Assembly (NCBI GenBank): GCA_900770875.1
Contig: CAAGLV010000027.1
Coordinates: forward strand, 1 to 8,795
Direction: 5' to 3'
DNA: 8,795 nucleotides
Source: Flavobacteriales bacterium
Lineage (GTDB): Bacteria > Bacteroidota > Bacteroidia > Flavobacteriales > Weeksellaceae
Part shown: positions 1 through 7,577 of the stretch, piece after piece
Layout of the letters: each line of letters opens with the position of its first letter
Numbering within the stretch: position 1 is the stretch's first letter
The notes under the pieces: generated by a model
Told to the model about the DNA's origin: nothing
The model's input: the letters and a program-made list of their open reading frames with translations, nothing else
The model's database searches: none
Translations under genes and position numbers: made by a program

Positions 1-63
1 GTTTTTTTTATTTTCGTTGATTACTAATACATTCGAAATAAAATAAACTCAAATTAAACATAA

Positions 64-1590
64 ATGAGTAAAGAATTAACTTTAGAAGAAATTCAGGATT
101 TTAAAGGAAAATATCCAAAACAAATTTGGAGTCTTTTCTTTTCCGAAATGTGGGAAAGGTTCTGTTTTTACGGAATGCGAGGAATGTTGGTATTCTTTAT
201 GATCGATCAATTGGATTTTAAAGAAGGACAATCGCAATTGCAATATGCAGCAATACAAGCATTTGTATATGCATTTACTTTTGTTGGAGGTTTATTTGCC
301 GATAAAATTTTAGGTTTCAGAAAATCGTTATTCTGGGGAGGTTCATTAATGATTTTAGGAAGTATCTTATTGGCTTCCAATCCACATGCATTATTTTTCT
401 TAGGAATAGCTTTTACAGTTGTTGGAACAGGTTTTTTTAAACCCAATATTTCGACAATGGTAGGAGAGTTATATAAAAAAGGAGACCCTAGGACAGATGC
501 AGGTTTCTCGTTATTTTATGCAGGGATAAATATAGGTGCTTTTATTGGCGGATATGTGTGTATTGCCATTGGGAAAGGACATTTATTTCCGGATTTAATT
601 GATGCAGCTCATCGTTGGAATGTTGCTTTTGGGTTAGCTGCCTTAGTAATGGTTGTAAGTTTGGTAAATTTTTATTTTACGAAAAGAAGTTTAGGGCCAA
701 TTGGTTTACAACCAAAGGATACTGATAAAAATGGAAACGAAGTTAATAAACCTTTGTGGAAAGAATTTACGGTTTATGGTTGTACAATTTTAGCGATTCC
801 GTTAATTATGGCAATGGTAAAAAATACCGATTATACCGATTATTTTATGTTTACAATAGGGCCATTAACTTTAATTTATCTTTTCTACGAAATGACAAAA
901 GTTACTGTAGAAGAGCGTAAAAAGTTATATGCCGCTTTAGTATTCATTTTCTTCTCTATCTTATTTTGGGGAATTTACGAGCAAGCCGGAGGTTCTTTAA
1001 CCATCTTTGCGGCGAATAACTTAAATTCAGATTTATTAGGAATTCATTTAGATCCAAATGGCGTAAACAATTCGGGCGGAGCTTTATTTATCATCCTATT
1101 AGCGCCAATTTTTGGAGCATTATGGATTTGGTTAGCAAAACATAAATTAAACCCAAATACAGTAATTAAATTCGGTTTAGGATTTATCTTTTTAGGTTTA
1201 GGGTATTATGTATTATTCGGAACACGTTTCTTTGCAAATGCAGCCGGAATTACATCGTTAGATTTCTTTACATTAGCATTATTAGTTATCACATTCGGAG
1301 AGCTTTGTTTATCGCCAATCGGCTTATCAATCATGACGAAGTTATCTACGGTTAACCTACAAGGAATGATGATGGGAATGTGGTTTTTAGCATCTGCTTA
1401 TGGGCAATATGTAGCCGGAATTATCGGAAATAACTTATCAAATTCTGTTGTAGAAGGAGGATCAAATTTAGATAAACTTTATGCGTATACACAAGGTTAT
1501 AAAGATATTGCACTTTATGCAATTGTGGCAGGAGTAATATTAATTGCAATATCGCCATTAGTACGTAAGCTAATGCAAGATGTTAAATAA
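64..1590 (+). CDS. Proton-dependent di/tripeptide transporter (POT/PTR2 family), canonical 14-helix form
   Basis: Inner-membrane proton:peptide symporter of the major facilitator superfamily, 508 aa, the usual length for bacterial POTs. The family's TM1 motif ExxERFxYY is present as E28-M-W-E31-R32-F33-C-F-Y36. The TM4 motif GTGFFKPN supplies Lys126, TM7 has FWGIYEQ with Glu306, and TM10 has GELCLSPIG with Glu413; in characterised bacterial POTs these positions carry proton coupling and bind the peptide termini. The PTR2 signature around FYAGINIGAFIGG follows TM4. Two extra hydrophobic segments (about 235-251 and 260-277) lie in the linker between the two six-helix halves, as in most prokaryotic POTs. 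The ATG at 64 is preceded by an A-rich leader with no Shine-Dalgarno sequence, normal for Bacteroidota. It is the first gene of a likely operon and ends 6 bases before the next POT gene. Family assignment is very secure; substrate preference is inferred. Confidence 0.95.
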   Translation: MSKELTLEEIQDFKGKYPKQIWSLFFSEMWERFCFYGMRGMLVFFMIDQLDFKEGQSQLQYAAIQAFVYAFTFVGGLFADKILGFRKSLFWGGSLMILGSILLASNPHALFFLGIAFTVVGTGFFKPNISTMVGELYKKGDPRTDAGFSLFYAGINIGAFIGGYVCIAIGKGHLFPDLIDAAHRWNVAFGLAALVMVVSLVNFYFTKRSLGPIGLQPKDTDKNGNEVNKPLWKEFTVYGCTILAIPLIMAMVKNTDYTDYFMFTIGPLTLIYLFYEMTKVTVEERKKLYAALVFIFFSILFWGIYEQAGGSLTIFAANNLNSDLLGIHLDPNGVNNSGGALFIILLAPIFGALWIWLAKHKLNPNTVIKFGLGFIFLGLGYYVLFGTRFFANAAGITSLDFFTLALLVITFGELCLSPIGLSIMTKLSTVNLQGMMMGMWFLASAYGQYVAGIIGNNLSNSVVEGGSNLDKLYAYTQGYKDIALYAIVAGVILIAISPLVRKLMQDVK

Positions 1591-1596
1591 TAGATT

Positions 1597-3249
1597 ATGG
1601 ATCAAGAAAAATCACCATCGTTTTTTAAAACATTAACATCGTTTAATAAAACCTTTTGGTTAGCCAGCTTTATGGAATTAATGGAGCGATGGGCTTGGTA
1701 CGGAATATTTGGATTATTAGGCTTGTATTTAGTTGCATCTACCGACGATAATGGCTTAGGATTTAACCATATTCAAAAAGGAAGCATTATGGGAAATGTA
1801 ACAGCAATTTTATATTTATTGCCGTTATTTTTTGGTGTAATTGCCGACCGAATTGGATATAAAATTTCTCTTGTAATCGCTTATTTATTAATGATTATAG
1901 GTTATTATTTAATGGGAGAAGTAAGCACGTATTGGAGTGTTTATATGGTCTTTTTATTAGTAGCAATTGGTGCTGCATTTTTTAAACCTGTAGCTTCTGC
2001 TATTGTAGCCAGAAATACCGATGAGGTAACTGGAACAATGGGCTTTGGTATTTTTTATATGATGGTTAATATTGGTGGATTTATAGGACCAGCAATGTCG
2101 TCGTATTTACGTACCGAATATGGTTGGAAAATTATTTTTATTCAAGCCGCAGTTGTTATCGGAATCAACTTATTGTTTGTACTATTATTTTATAAAGAAC
2201 CAAAGCAAGAAAAAGTTGCAAAAGAACCAATTTTAAAAGAATTTAAAATATCAATTTTAAATATTGTTGAAGCTTTAAAAGATAAGCGATTAACTATTTT
2301 ATTGATTTTAATGGTTGGATTTTGGACCATGTTTAATCAATTGTTTTATACCTTACCCAACTTTGTTGCCGATTGGGTAAACTCGGGCGATTTAAGTAAT
2401 TGGATTAATCAGCATCTTCCTTTTTTAGCTAAAACATTAACCGAAGATGGACAAGTAAAACCAGAATGGTTTACGAATTTAGATGCATTAATGATTATTT
2501 TATTACAGGTTTCTGTTTCGTATTTCGTCATAAAAATGCGTCATATCCATGCCATTATTCGTGGATCTATTATCGCAACAATCGGCGTTTGTTTAACATT
2601 TTATTTCCATAATGTTTGGTTTTTAATTGTCGGAACAATTATATTTTCGATCGGAGAAATGATGTCGAGTCCAACTTTATCATCGTTTATTGCCATCATC
2701 ACACCGAAAGGAAAAGAAGGTTTATACCAAGGAACATACTTTTTACCAGTAGCAGTTGGTAACTGGGTGACTGGATTTATATCGGGCGATTTATACCAAA
2801 AATGGTCAGATAAATTAAGTTTATTACAAACCGAAATGGGGAAACGAAATATTGCGATGCCAAATGTTGTAAGTAAAGAAGAATACATCGAGCAAGCATC
2901 AAAAGCATTAAAAATGCCAATTTCTGAATTTGAAAATAAATTTGATTTAAAACAAGATACAATCAATTGGCAATTAGTTGGCGAAAAGGTTAATCAATTT
3001 GCATTAAGTAAAAGTATTGATATTTCAAATGTTCAACTACCATTTTCAAAATCACAATATTTTGCATTAGCAGAGCAAAAATTACAAATGTCGCATTGGG
3101 AATTAACACAATTACTTTGGGATACATATCATCCAAATAGATTATGGATTGTAATTTTAGCCATCGGATTATTTTCGGTAATTACATTGTTTATTTACGA
3201 TAAACTTGTAATTAAACCTTTAGAAAAAGACGGTTTACTGAATGATTAA
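1597..3249 (+). CDS. Divergent POT-family transporter with a large periplasmic insert
   Basis: Membrane transporter of 550 aa related to POT peptide symporters but clearly divergent. TM1 keeps the ExxER core as E27-L-M-E30-R31 followed by W-A-W-Y; TM4 keeps Lys130 in FFKPV (family consensus KPN); TM10 keeps Glu354. The TM7 motif reads FWTMFNQ, so Asn247 replaces the glutamate found in both neighbouring paralogues. The linker between the halves (about 199-235) is short and charged and lacks the two extra helices of the neighbours, so about 12 membrane helices are expected. The TM11-TM12 loop, predicted periplasmic, is about 115 residues (400-514) against about 30 in the first transporter, and contains two related stretches starting SKxxY at 426 and 484. 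The ATG follows the previous stop by 6 bases, implying translation from the same message. It probably moves peptides or a related solute with protons, but the substrate may differ from that of its neighbours. Confidence 0.88.
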   Translation: MDQEKSPSFFKTLTSFNKTFWLASFMELMERWAWYGIFGLLGLYLVASTDDNGLGFNHIQKGSIMGNVTAILYLLPLFFGVIADRIGYKISLVIAYLLMIIGYYLMGEVSTYWSVYMVFLLVAIGAAFFKPVASAIVARNTDEVTGTMGFGIFYMMVNIGGFIGPAMSSYLRTEYGWKIIFIQAAVVIGINLLFVLLFYKEPKQEKVAKEPILKEFKISILNIVEALKDKRLTILLILMVGFWTMFNQLFYTLPNFVADWVNSGDLSNWINQHLPFLAKTLTEDGQVKPEWFTNLDALMIILLQVSVSYFVIKMRHIHAIIRGSIIATIGVCLTFYFHNVWFLIVGTIIFSIGEMMSSPTLSSFIAIITPKGKEGLYQGTYFLPVAVGNWVTGFISGDLYQKWSDKLSLLQTEMGKRNIAMPNVVSKEEYIEQASKALKMPISEFENKFDLKQDTINWQLVGEKVNQFALSKSIDISNVQLPFSKSQYFALAEQKLQMSHWELTQLLWDTYHPNRLWIVILAIGLFSVITLFIYDKLVIKPLEKDGLLND

Positions 3250-3285
3250 TTCAATCAAAAAATAAAAAATAAATAACAAATAAAC

Positions 3286-5055
3286 ATGAGTGCAGTTCAA
3301 GATCAAAACTTTTTTGACTCGAAAGTATTAGGACATCCGTCAGGATTATTTGTCCTATTCTTTACAGAAATGTGGGAACGTTTCTCGTTTTACGGGATGC
3401 GTGTATTACTAATTAACTTCTTAACATCAGCAATTTTATCTGATAAAGGTCCTTTATTTAATGGTTGGGGATGGAATTCAGAGCAGGCAGGAGCTTTATA
3501 TGGGACTTATGCGATGTTATTATACATTACGCCAATCTTTGGAGGTATTTTAGCGGATAAATTTTTAGGTTATCGCTGGGCTGTTGTAATTGGAGCAATT
3601 ATTATGACGATAGGTCATGCTTCGATGGCGATAGACGGTGCCATTTTTATGTATATAGGTTTGGCTTGTTTAGTGATAGGAACAGGATTCTTTAAACCGA
3701 ATATGACGTCGATATTATCAGAAATGTATAAAAGTTATCCAGAGAAAAAGGATAGTGCGTATACTATTTTCTATATGGGGGTTAATGCTGGTGCTTTCTT
3801 CGGAATGATGTTATGTGGTTATTTAGCTGAAAAAGTTGGATGGCATTGGGGATTTGGTTTAGCTGGAGTTTTTATGTTATTAGGAACTTTACAGTTTTGG
3901 TTTGCTAAACCTATTTTCGGAACAATTGGAGATCCTCCAACAGCAGAACAAAAAGCAGCAGCAGCAAAATCAGCAGCTGAATCTACAGATCCAAACGATA
4001 AATTAAATCCATTCACATTAATCGATAAAATCTTAATCGCAGTAATGACTGTTTTAGGGATTGGATATGCATTTAATGATCCTTTATCGAAGGTTGGTGA
4101 TATGAATTTATTCGATTTTAAAATTGGGGCTTTAGCAGGTCAGGATTTTGTCATCTTAGTGGCTTTAATCTTATTCTTAGCAGTTGTAATTTCTCGTTTA
4201 ACACGTTATACAAAAGTGGTTAGAGATCGTATGATTGCAGTAATTATTTTTGCATTCTTCGTAATTTTCTTTTGGATGTCTTTCGAACAAGGGGCTTCTT
4301 CGTTAGTGATTTTTGCACGTGATAATGTGGATAGAACTTTAGAAGGTACATCATTAACGATTTTTAATGTTGTAAATACATTATTAACTGTAATTCCTTT
4401 ATCAATTATTACTTTTGTTGTATTAAAATTAACACAACAAACTTTTGGTAAAGCACCGATTACAAATATTGTACAAATTGTGTGTTTCACATTAATTTGG
4501 GGAATTGCAATTTGGATGTTATACCGCGAGTATACTGCAACTTCATCAGAGATTACAGTTTCTTGGTTCTCAATTTTAAATTCGTTCTTTATCATCACAT
4601 TTGCTTCATTAGTTTCTAAAATTTGGGATTCTAAATTAAACCCACCAGCTGCTTTTAAATATGGATTAGGATTAATCATTATGGCAATTGGTTTTGGTTT
4701 ATTAGCATTTGGTTCTCATGGAGTTCAAGAGGGGGTAAAAGTATCGATGATTTGGTTAGTATTAGCTTATTTATTCCACACTTTAGGAGAATTATTCTTA
4801 TCACCAGTTGGGTTATCATATGTGTCTAAATTAGTACCAGCACGTATGATTGCGTTTATGTTTGGTATGTGGTATTTAGCAATTGCAATCGGTAACAAAT
4901 TAGCTGCAATTATTGGAGGTCAAATTGATAATATTACAAAAGCGTACTCGTTATCTACATTCTTCTTAATTTTTACAATTGTTCCAATTGTAGCAGGTCT
5001 TATTGTAATGGGATTAAACCCAATCCTGAAGAAATTAATGCACGGGGTGAAATAA
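3286..5055 (+). CDS. POT/PTR2-family peptide transporter with two additional predicted helices
   Basis: Proton:oligopeptide symporter, 589 aa, longer than the usual roughly 450-510 aa of bacterial POTs. All key family residues are visible: E28-M-W-E31-R32-F33-S-F-Y36 in TM1, GTGFFKPN with Lys137 in TM4, FYMGVNAGAFFG after it, FWMSFEQ with Glu334 in TM7, and GELFLSPVG with Glu502 in TM10. The linker between halves starts with an Ala/Lys-rich stretch (about 220-232, partly a GCA codon run) and then has two helices (about 242-262 and 279-298), as in other bacterial members. Unlike the first transporter it has two more strongly hydrophobic segments, about 362-382 and 393-413, between TM7 and TM8, giving about 16 predicted helices. 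It begins 36 bases after the previous stop, with an A-rich leader and no Shine-Dalgarno sequence, and ends 10 bases before the thioredoxin-like gene. Peptide transport is well supported; the role of the extra helix pair is unknown. Confidence 0.93.
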   Translation: MSAVQDQNFFDSKVLGHPSGLFVLFFTEMWERFSFYGMRVLLINFLTSAILSDKGPLFNGWGWNSEQAGALYGTYAMLLYITPIFGGILADKFLGYRWAVVIGAIIMTIGHASMAIDGAIFMYIGLACLVIGTGFFKPNMTSILSEMYKSYPEKKDSAYTIFYMGVNAGAFFGMMLCGYLAEKVGWHWGFGLAGVFMLLGTLQFWFAKPIFGTIGDPPTAEQKAAAAKSAAESTDPNDKLNPFTLIDKILIAVMTVLGIGYAFNDPLSKVGDMNLFDFKIGALAGQDFVILVALILFLAVVISRLTRYTKVVRDRMIAVIIFAFFVIFFWMSFEQGASSLVIFARDNVDRTLEGTSLTIFNVVNTLLTVIPLSIITFVVLKLTQQTFGKAPITNIVQIVCFTLIWGIAIWMLYREYTATSSEITVSWFSILNSFFIITFASLVSKIWDSKLNPPAAFKYGLGLIIMAIGFGLLAFGSHGVQEGVKVSMIWLVLAYLFHTLGELFLSPVGLSYVSKLVPARMIAFMFGMWYLAIAIGNKLAAIIGGQIDNITKAYSLSTFFLIFTIVPIVAGLIVMGLNPILKKLMHGVK

Positions 5056-5065
5056 TTAAACAGAT

Positions 5066-5509
5066 ATGAAAACAATTTTCAGTGTATTTGCAATTGTTAT
5101 TTCTTCTTTTGTATTCAGCCAGCAAATTAATTGGTTGTCTTTAGAGGAGGCTACACAAGCAAGTAAAGCAAATCCATCAAAACCAATTTTGGTTAATTTA
5201 TATACAAGTTGGTGTGGATATTGTAAAAAATTAGATAAAGAGACCTTTGTAGATGCAGCAATTACAGAATATATTAATCAAAATTATATTCCCGTAAAGT
5301 TTAACGCTGAAGATAAAAATAGGGTCAATTTTTTAGGAATCAATTATACATTTGTTAATGCCGTTAGAGCAAACTTTTTAGCTTATGTTTTAACAAATGG
5401 GCGTTTAAGTTATCCAGCAACTGTAGTTTTAGATAACAAAGGGATTGCACAGAAAATTATCTTAGGATATCGTTCACCAAAAGAGTTTTCTCAAGATATT
5501 AAAATTTAA
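5066..5509 (+). CDS. Exported thioredoxin-fold protein (thioredoxin_7-like), CGYC active site
   Basis: Small thiol-disulfide protein of 147 aa. Residues 1-18 form a signal peptide (Lys2, then a hydrophobic stretch ending VFS before Gln19), so it should act in the periplasm or be exported. The mature part holds a thioredoxin domain: KPILVNLYTSWCGYCKKLD gives a redox-active Cys50-Gly-Tyr-Cys53, and SYPATVVLD gives the cis-proline loop at Pro117 expected in this fold. The layout, with an E-T-F helix after the active site, resembles thioredoxin_7/DUF255-like members rather than classical TrxA. It starts 10 bases after the third peptide transporter and is probably co-transcribed with it. Its last 11 bases overlap the 3' end of comEC on the other strand. 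The exact partner is unknown; reduction or isomerisation of periplasmic disulfides is an inference from the fold. Confidence 0.9.
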   Translation: MKTIFSVFAIVISSFVFSQQINWLSLEEATQASKANPSKPILVNLYTSWCGYCKKLDKETFVDAAITEYINQNYIPVKFNAEDKNRVNFLGINYTFVNAVRANFLAYVLTNGRLSYPATVVLDNKGIAQKIILGYRSPKEFSQDIKI

Positions 5510-5515
5510 TTTTAA
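5499..5515. repeat. A+T-only palindrome joining two convergent stop codons
   Basis: TTAAAAT (5499-5505), a 3-base centre, then ATTTTAA (5509-5515) form a perfect 7-bp inverted repeat. It contains both the TAA of the thioredoxin-like gene (5507-5509) and the complement of the comEC TAA (5499-5501). It could form a weak hairpin in transcripts from either direction. With no G-C pair, and no stronger terminator nearby, it is at best a weak end signal and may be chance in such A+T-rich DNA. Confidence 0.35.
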
Positions 5516-7502
5516 AGTAACCTTTTTCAGAGGTTTTCCATAAGATAGAATTAGATTTATTTTTTAAAATAGAGTCTATTTCAGAAACATAATTAGGGTA
5601 GTTGCTTCCATCAGCAATTACCCTTTTTATTTGGTTTAAATTGGATAAATCAGCGGGATGAAAACTTGAATTTCGAATCAATAAATAATCTAAATTTTTA
5701 GGAATACCCGCTAAATTCTCTCCGATAAAAAAGCTTGTGTTATTTACAATTAAAAGATGTTTTCGTTTAATAAATAGCGGATGATTAAGAATAGTATCCA
5801 TAGGATAATAATAACTTTCTTTAATTCGATTTCGAATAAGATATGGGCGTATTGTATATGTTTTTGCTTTAATTGAATCGATGGATTTTGAACTAAAAAA
5901 ATAGGCTTTTTGTCCATTTCTAATGCCAATTAAACTTGTTTTATAATCATGGAATACAATGATTTCATTCGTTGTTTTGATCGTATTAATATCCATAACT
6001 CGATCGAGCTGAATAAGCACGAAACAGCTTAAAAAACCTAGTAAAGCAAGTTTTGATCGCTGAATTAGAAGTGGGTGTACCAGTAATAAAATGATAAAGA
6101 GTAAACAAGCTGTAAATCCAGAAATATATACCTGTTTAAACACAACAGTATCAAATGTAGATAACCAGTTTAAATAGTGATTACAAGTGGAAATAAACCA
6201 ATTAAATACACGAATGTAAATAGAGAAGTTAAATCTTAAAAAGCTAAGAATTATGGCTATTATAGCACCTATAATCATAAAAAAAGAGGCCGGAATTAGA
6301 ATAATATTTCCGAATAAAAATAGGGCTGAAAATTGGTTGAAATAAAGTGTAGTAAACGGCATTGTCCCCAATTGTGCACTAATACTTGTACTTGATAAAT
6401 CATAAAAATAACGTGTTATTTTATGCTTAGGTTGGTAAAGTTGCTTATAAATAGGATTCAGCCAAACAATAAAAAAGATAGCTGAAAAACTCAGTTGAAA
6501 GCCAACATCAAAGATATAATTCGGCTGAAAGACTAAGATGATAAATGCACTTAGAGAAAGGGTATGATAAATATTTTTAGGTCGTTTTAAAAGCTCAGAT
6601 AAATAGTAGATACTAATCATTAAAGCTGAACGAAAAACAGGTGGTTGTAGTTCAACATAAAATGCGAATAACCATATCGCGATCAATGAAACTAAAATTC
6701 GGATATTTCGTCCATTTCTTAAAAGGAGTAAGGGTTGTAAGATAAATTGTAAAATAACATAAATCATAACCACATGTAAGCCTGAAATAGAAAGAATATG
6801 GATAACACCTGTGGCAATATAGTTATTGTTGATTTCCTCTGTTATTTCAGTTCGATCCCCTAAAAGCATGGATGAAATGATAGAGCGGGTTTCTTGGGTA
6901 TATCCTTCTTCTTTTAATCGTGCTCGAATATTCTCCTTAGATGTAATAATCCATTTTTTCCAATGATGGTGGTTATTCTTAATCTTAAGAATCGATTGGC
7001 CGTAAATGGTATAGGTCATATTTTTTCGATTTAAGAACTCTTTGTAATCAAATTGATATGGATTTAAGGTTGGACTTAATGGATAACTATTTCCGTAAAC
7101 AATAATTGTATCCGAGGGATAAATCGTTTTTTCTGAAATAGGGAGATGTAAAAGACCTATTTGTTCAGTGGTTAGATGATAGACTTTAAATTTTTGATAT
7201 TTTTCAGTTGGAGTATAATTTTCAAGAACTTTTAAAGTCGAAACTTTATTTTTTAGAGGTATATGATCAAAATTAAAGTTTAAACGTTTCGTATTATGAC
7301 CTAATAATAAGCCAATAAGTGTAAATTGTAAACAAATACTAGTAAATCTTAAGGGTTGATTGCTGATTAATAGACTGATAAACAAACTAAAGAAGAGAAG
7401 AATCAAATAAATTCGTAAATTTGTACCCATGGTGATATGATCGGAGATAATAATCCCGATTCCCAAAAAAATTGTGAGATAAAGGAATAATTGATTCTTC
7501 AT
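5499..7502 (-). CDS. comEC: ComEC/Rec2-family DNA-uptake channel with degenerate C-terminal lactamase-like domain
   Basis: Inner-membrane protein of 667 aa that in naturally competent bacteria forms the channel carrying single-stranded DNA into the cytoplasm. The order of domains is N-terminal hydrophobic helices and a DUF4131/OB-like region (about 1-180), then the polytopic Competence domain (about 205-480) with the hallmark LSISGLHV at 237-244. The C-terminal part (about 490-667) aligns by eye with the beta-lactamase-like domain of longer ComEC proteins, but the VGQGD segment and the HxHxDH metal ligands are gone: the equivalent place reads DYLLIRNSSFHPADL (605-619). The later DGSNYP (631-636) and the terminal TSEKGYFKIKF still resemble the family's end. 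The ATG at 7500-7502 is preferred over the TTG one codon upstream. The gene converges on, and overlaps by 11 bases, the thioredoxin-like gene. Recognition is strong; actual competence is not shown by the sequence. Confidence 0.92.
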   Translation of the reverse strand: MKNQLFLYLTIFLGIGIIISDHITMGTNLRIYLILLFFSLFISLLISNQPLRFTSICLQFTLIGLLLGHNTKRLNFNFDHIPLKNKVSTLKVLENYTPTEKYQKFKVYHLTTEQIGLLHLPISEKTIYPSDTIIVYGNSYPLSPTLNPYQFDYKEFLNRKNMTYTIYGQSILKIKNNHHHWKKWIITSKENIRARLKEEGYTQETRSIISSMLLGDRTEITEEINNNYIATGVIHILSISGLHVVMIYVILQFILQPLLLLRNGRNIRILVSLIAIWLFAFYVELQPPVFRSALMISIYYLSELLKRPKNIYHTLSLSAFIILVFQPNYIFDVGFQLSFSAIFFIVWLNPIYKQLYQPKHKITRYFYDLSSTSISAQLGTMPFTTLYFNQFSALFLFGNIILIPASFFMIIGAIIAIILSFLRFNFSIYIRVFNWFISTCNHYLNWLSTFDTVVFKQVYISGFTACLLFIILLLVHPLLIQRSKLALLGFLSCFVLIQLDRVMDINTIKTTNEIIVFHDYKTSLIGIRNGQKAYFFSSKSIDSIKAKTYTIRPYLIRNRIKESYYYPMDTILNHPLFIKRKHLLIVNNTSFFIGENLAGIPKNLDYLLIRNSSFHPADLSNLNQIKRVIADGSNYPNYVSEIDSILKNKSNSILWKTSEKGYFKIKF

Positions 7503-7520
7503 CAAAACAATTTAGATAGT

Positions 7521-7557
7521 ATTTTATAAATAAAAGGTAATTAATTATTTATAAAAT
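7521..7557. promoter_or_regulatory. Perfect 13-bp inverted repeat in the divergent comEC / DUF2141 spacer
   Basis: ATTTTATAAATAA (7521-7533) and TTATTTATAAAAT (7545-7557) are exact reverse complements separated by 11 bases. They lie in the only divergent spacer of the window (7503-7577), 18 bases upstream of the comEC start and 20 bases upstream of the DUF2141 start. The position fits a shared operator or overlapping divergent promoters, but no clear Bacteroidota -7 motif (TAnnTTTG) is visible on either strand. All 26 arm bases are A or T, so a structural or chance origin remains possible. Confidence 0.4.
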
Positions 7558-7577
7558 TTTTAAAAGAAAATAATAGT

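Noticed and set aside
28..35. TACATTCG upstream of the first transporter as a Bacteroidota -7 promoter element
   Set aside because: It has one mismatch to TAnnTTTG, and the only TTG upstream inside the window (17-19) is far too close to be the -33 element. The proper -33 position is at the window edge, so it cannot be judged.
2601..2966. 121-codon and overlapping 61-codon minus-strand open frames inside the second transporter
   Set aside because: They are antisense to well-supported coding sequence and encode no recognisable motif.
3952..3975. GCA codon run in the third transporter as a phase-variable microsatellite
   Set aside because: It is only four uninterrupted GCA units in a flexible linker. 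Changes would be in frame and would not switch the gene off.
4206..4679. 157-codon minus-strand open frame inside the third transporter
   Set aside because: It lies wholly antisense to a gene with clear family motifs, and its translation has no recognisable domain and looks like a complement of membrane-helix codons.
7503..7505. TTG at 7503-7505 as the comEC start
   Set aside because: An ATG follows immediately at 7500-7502 and gives the same protein minus one residue; ATG is the more likely start.
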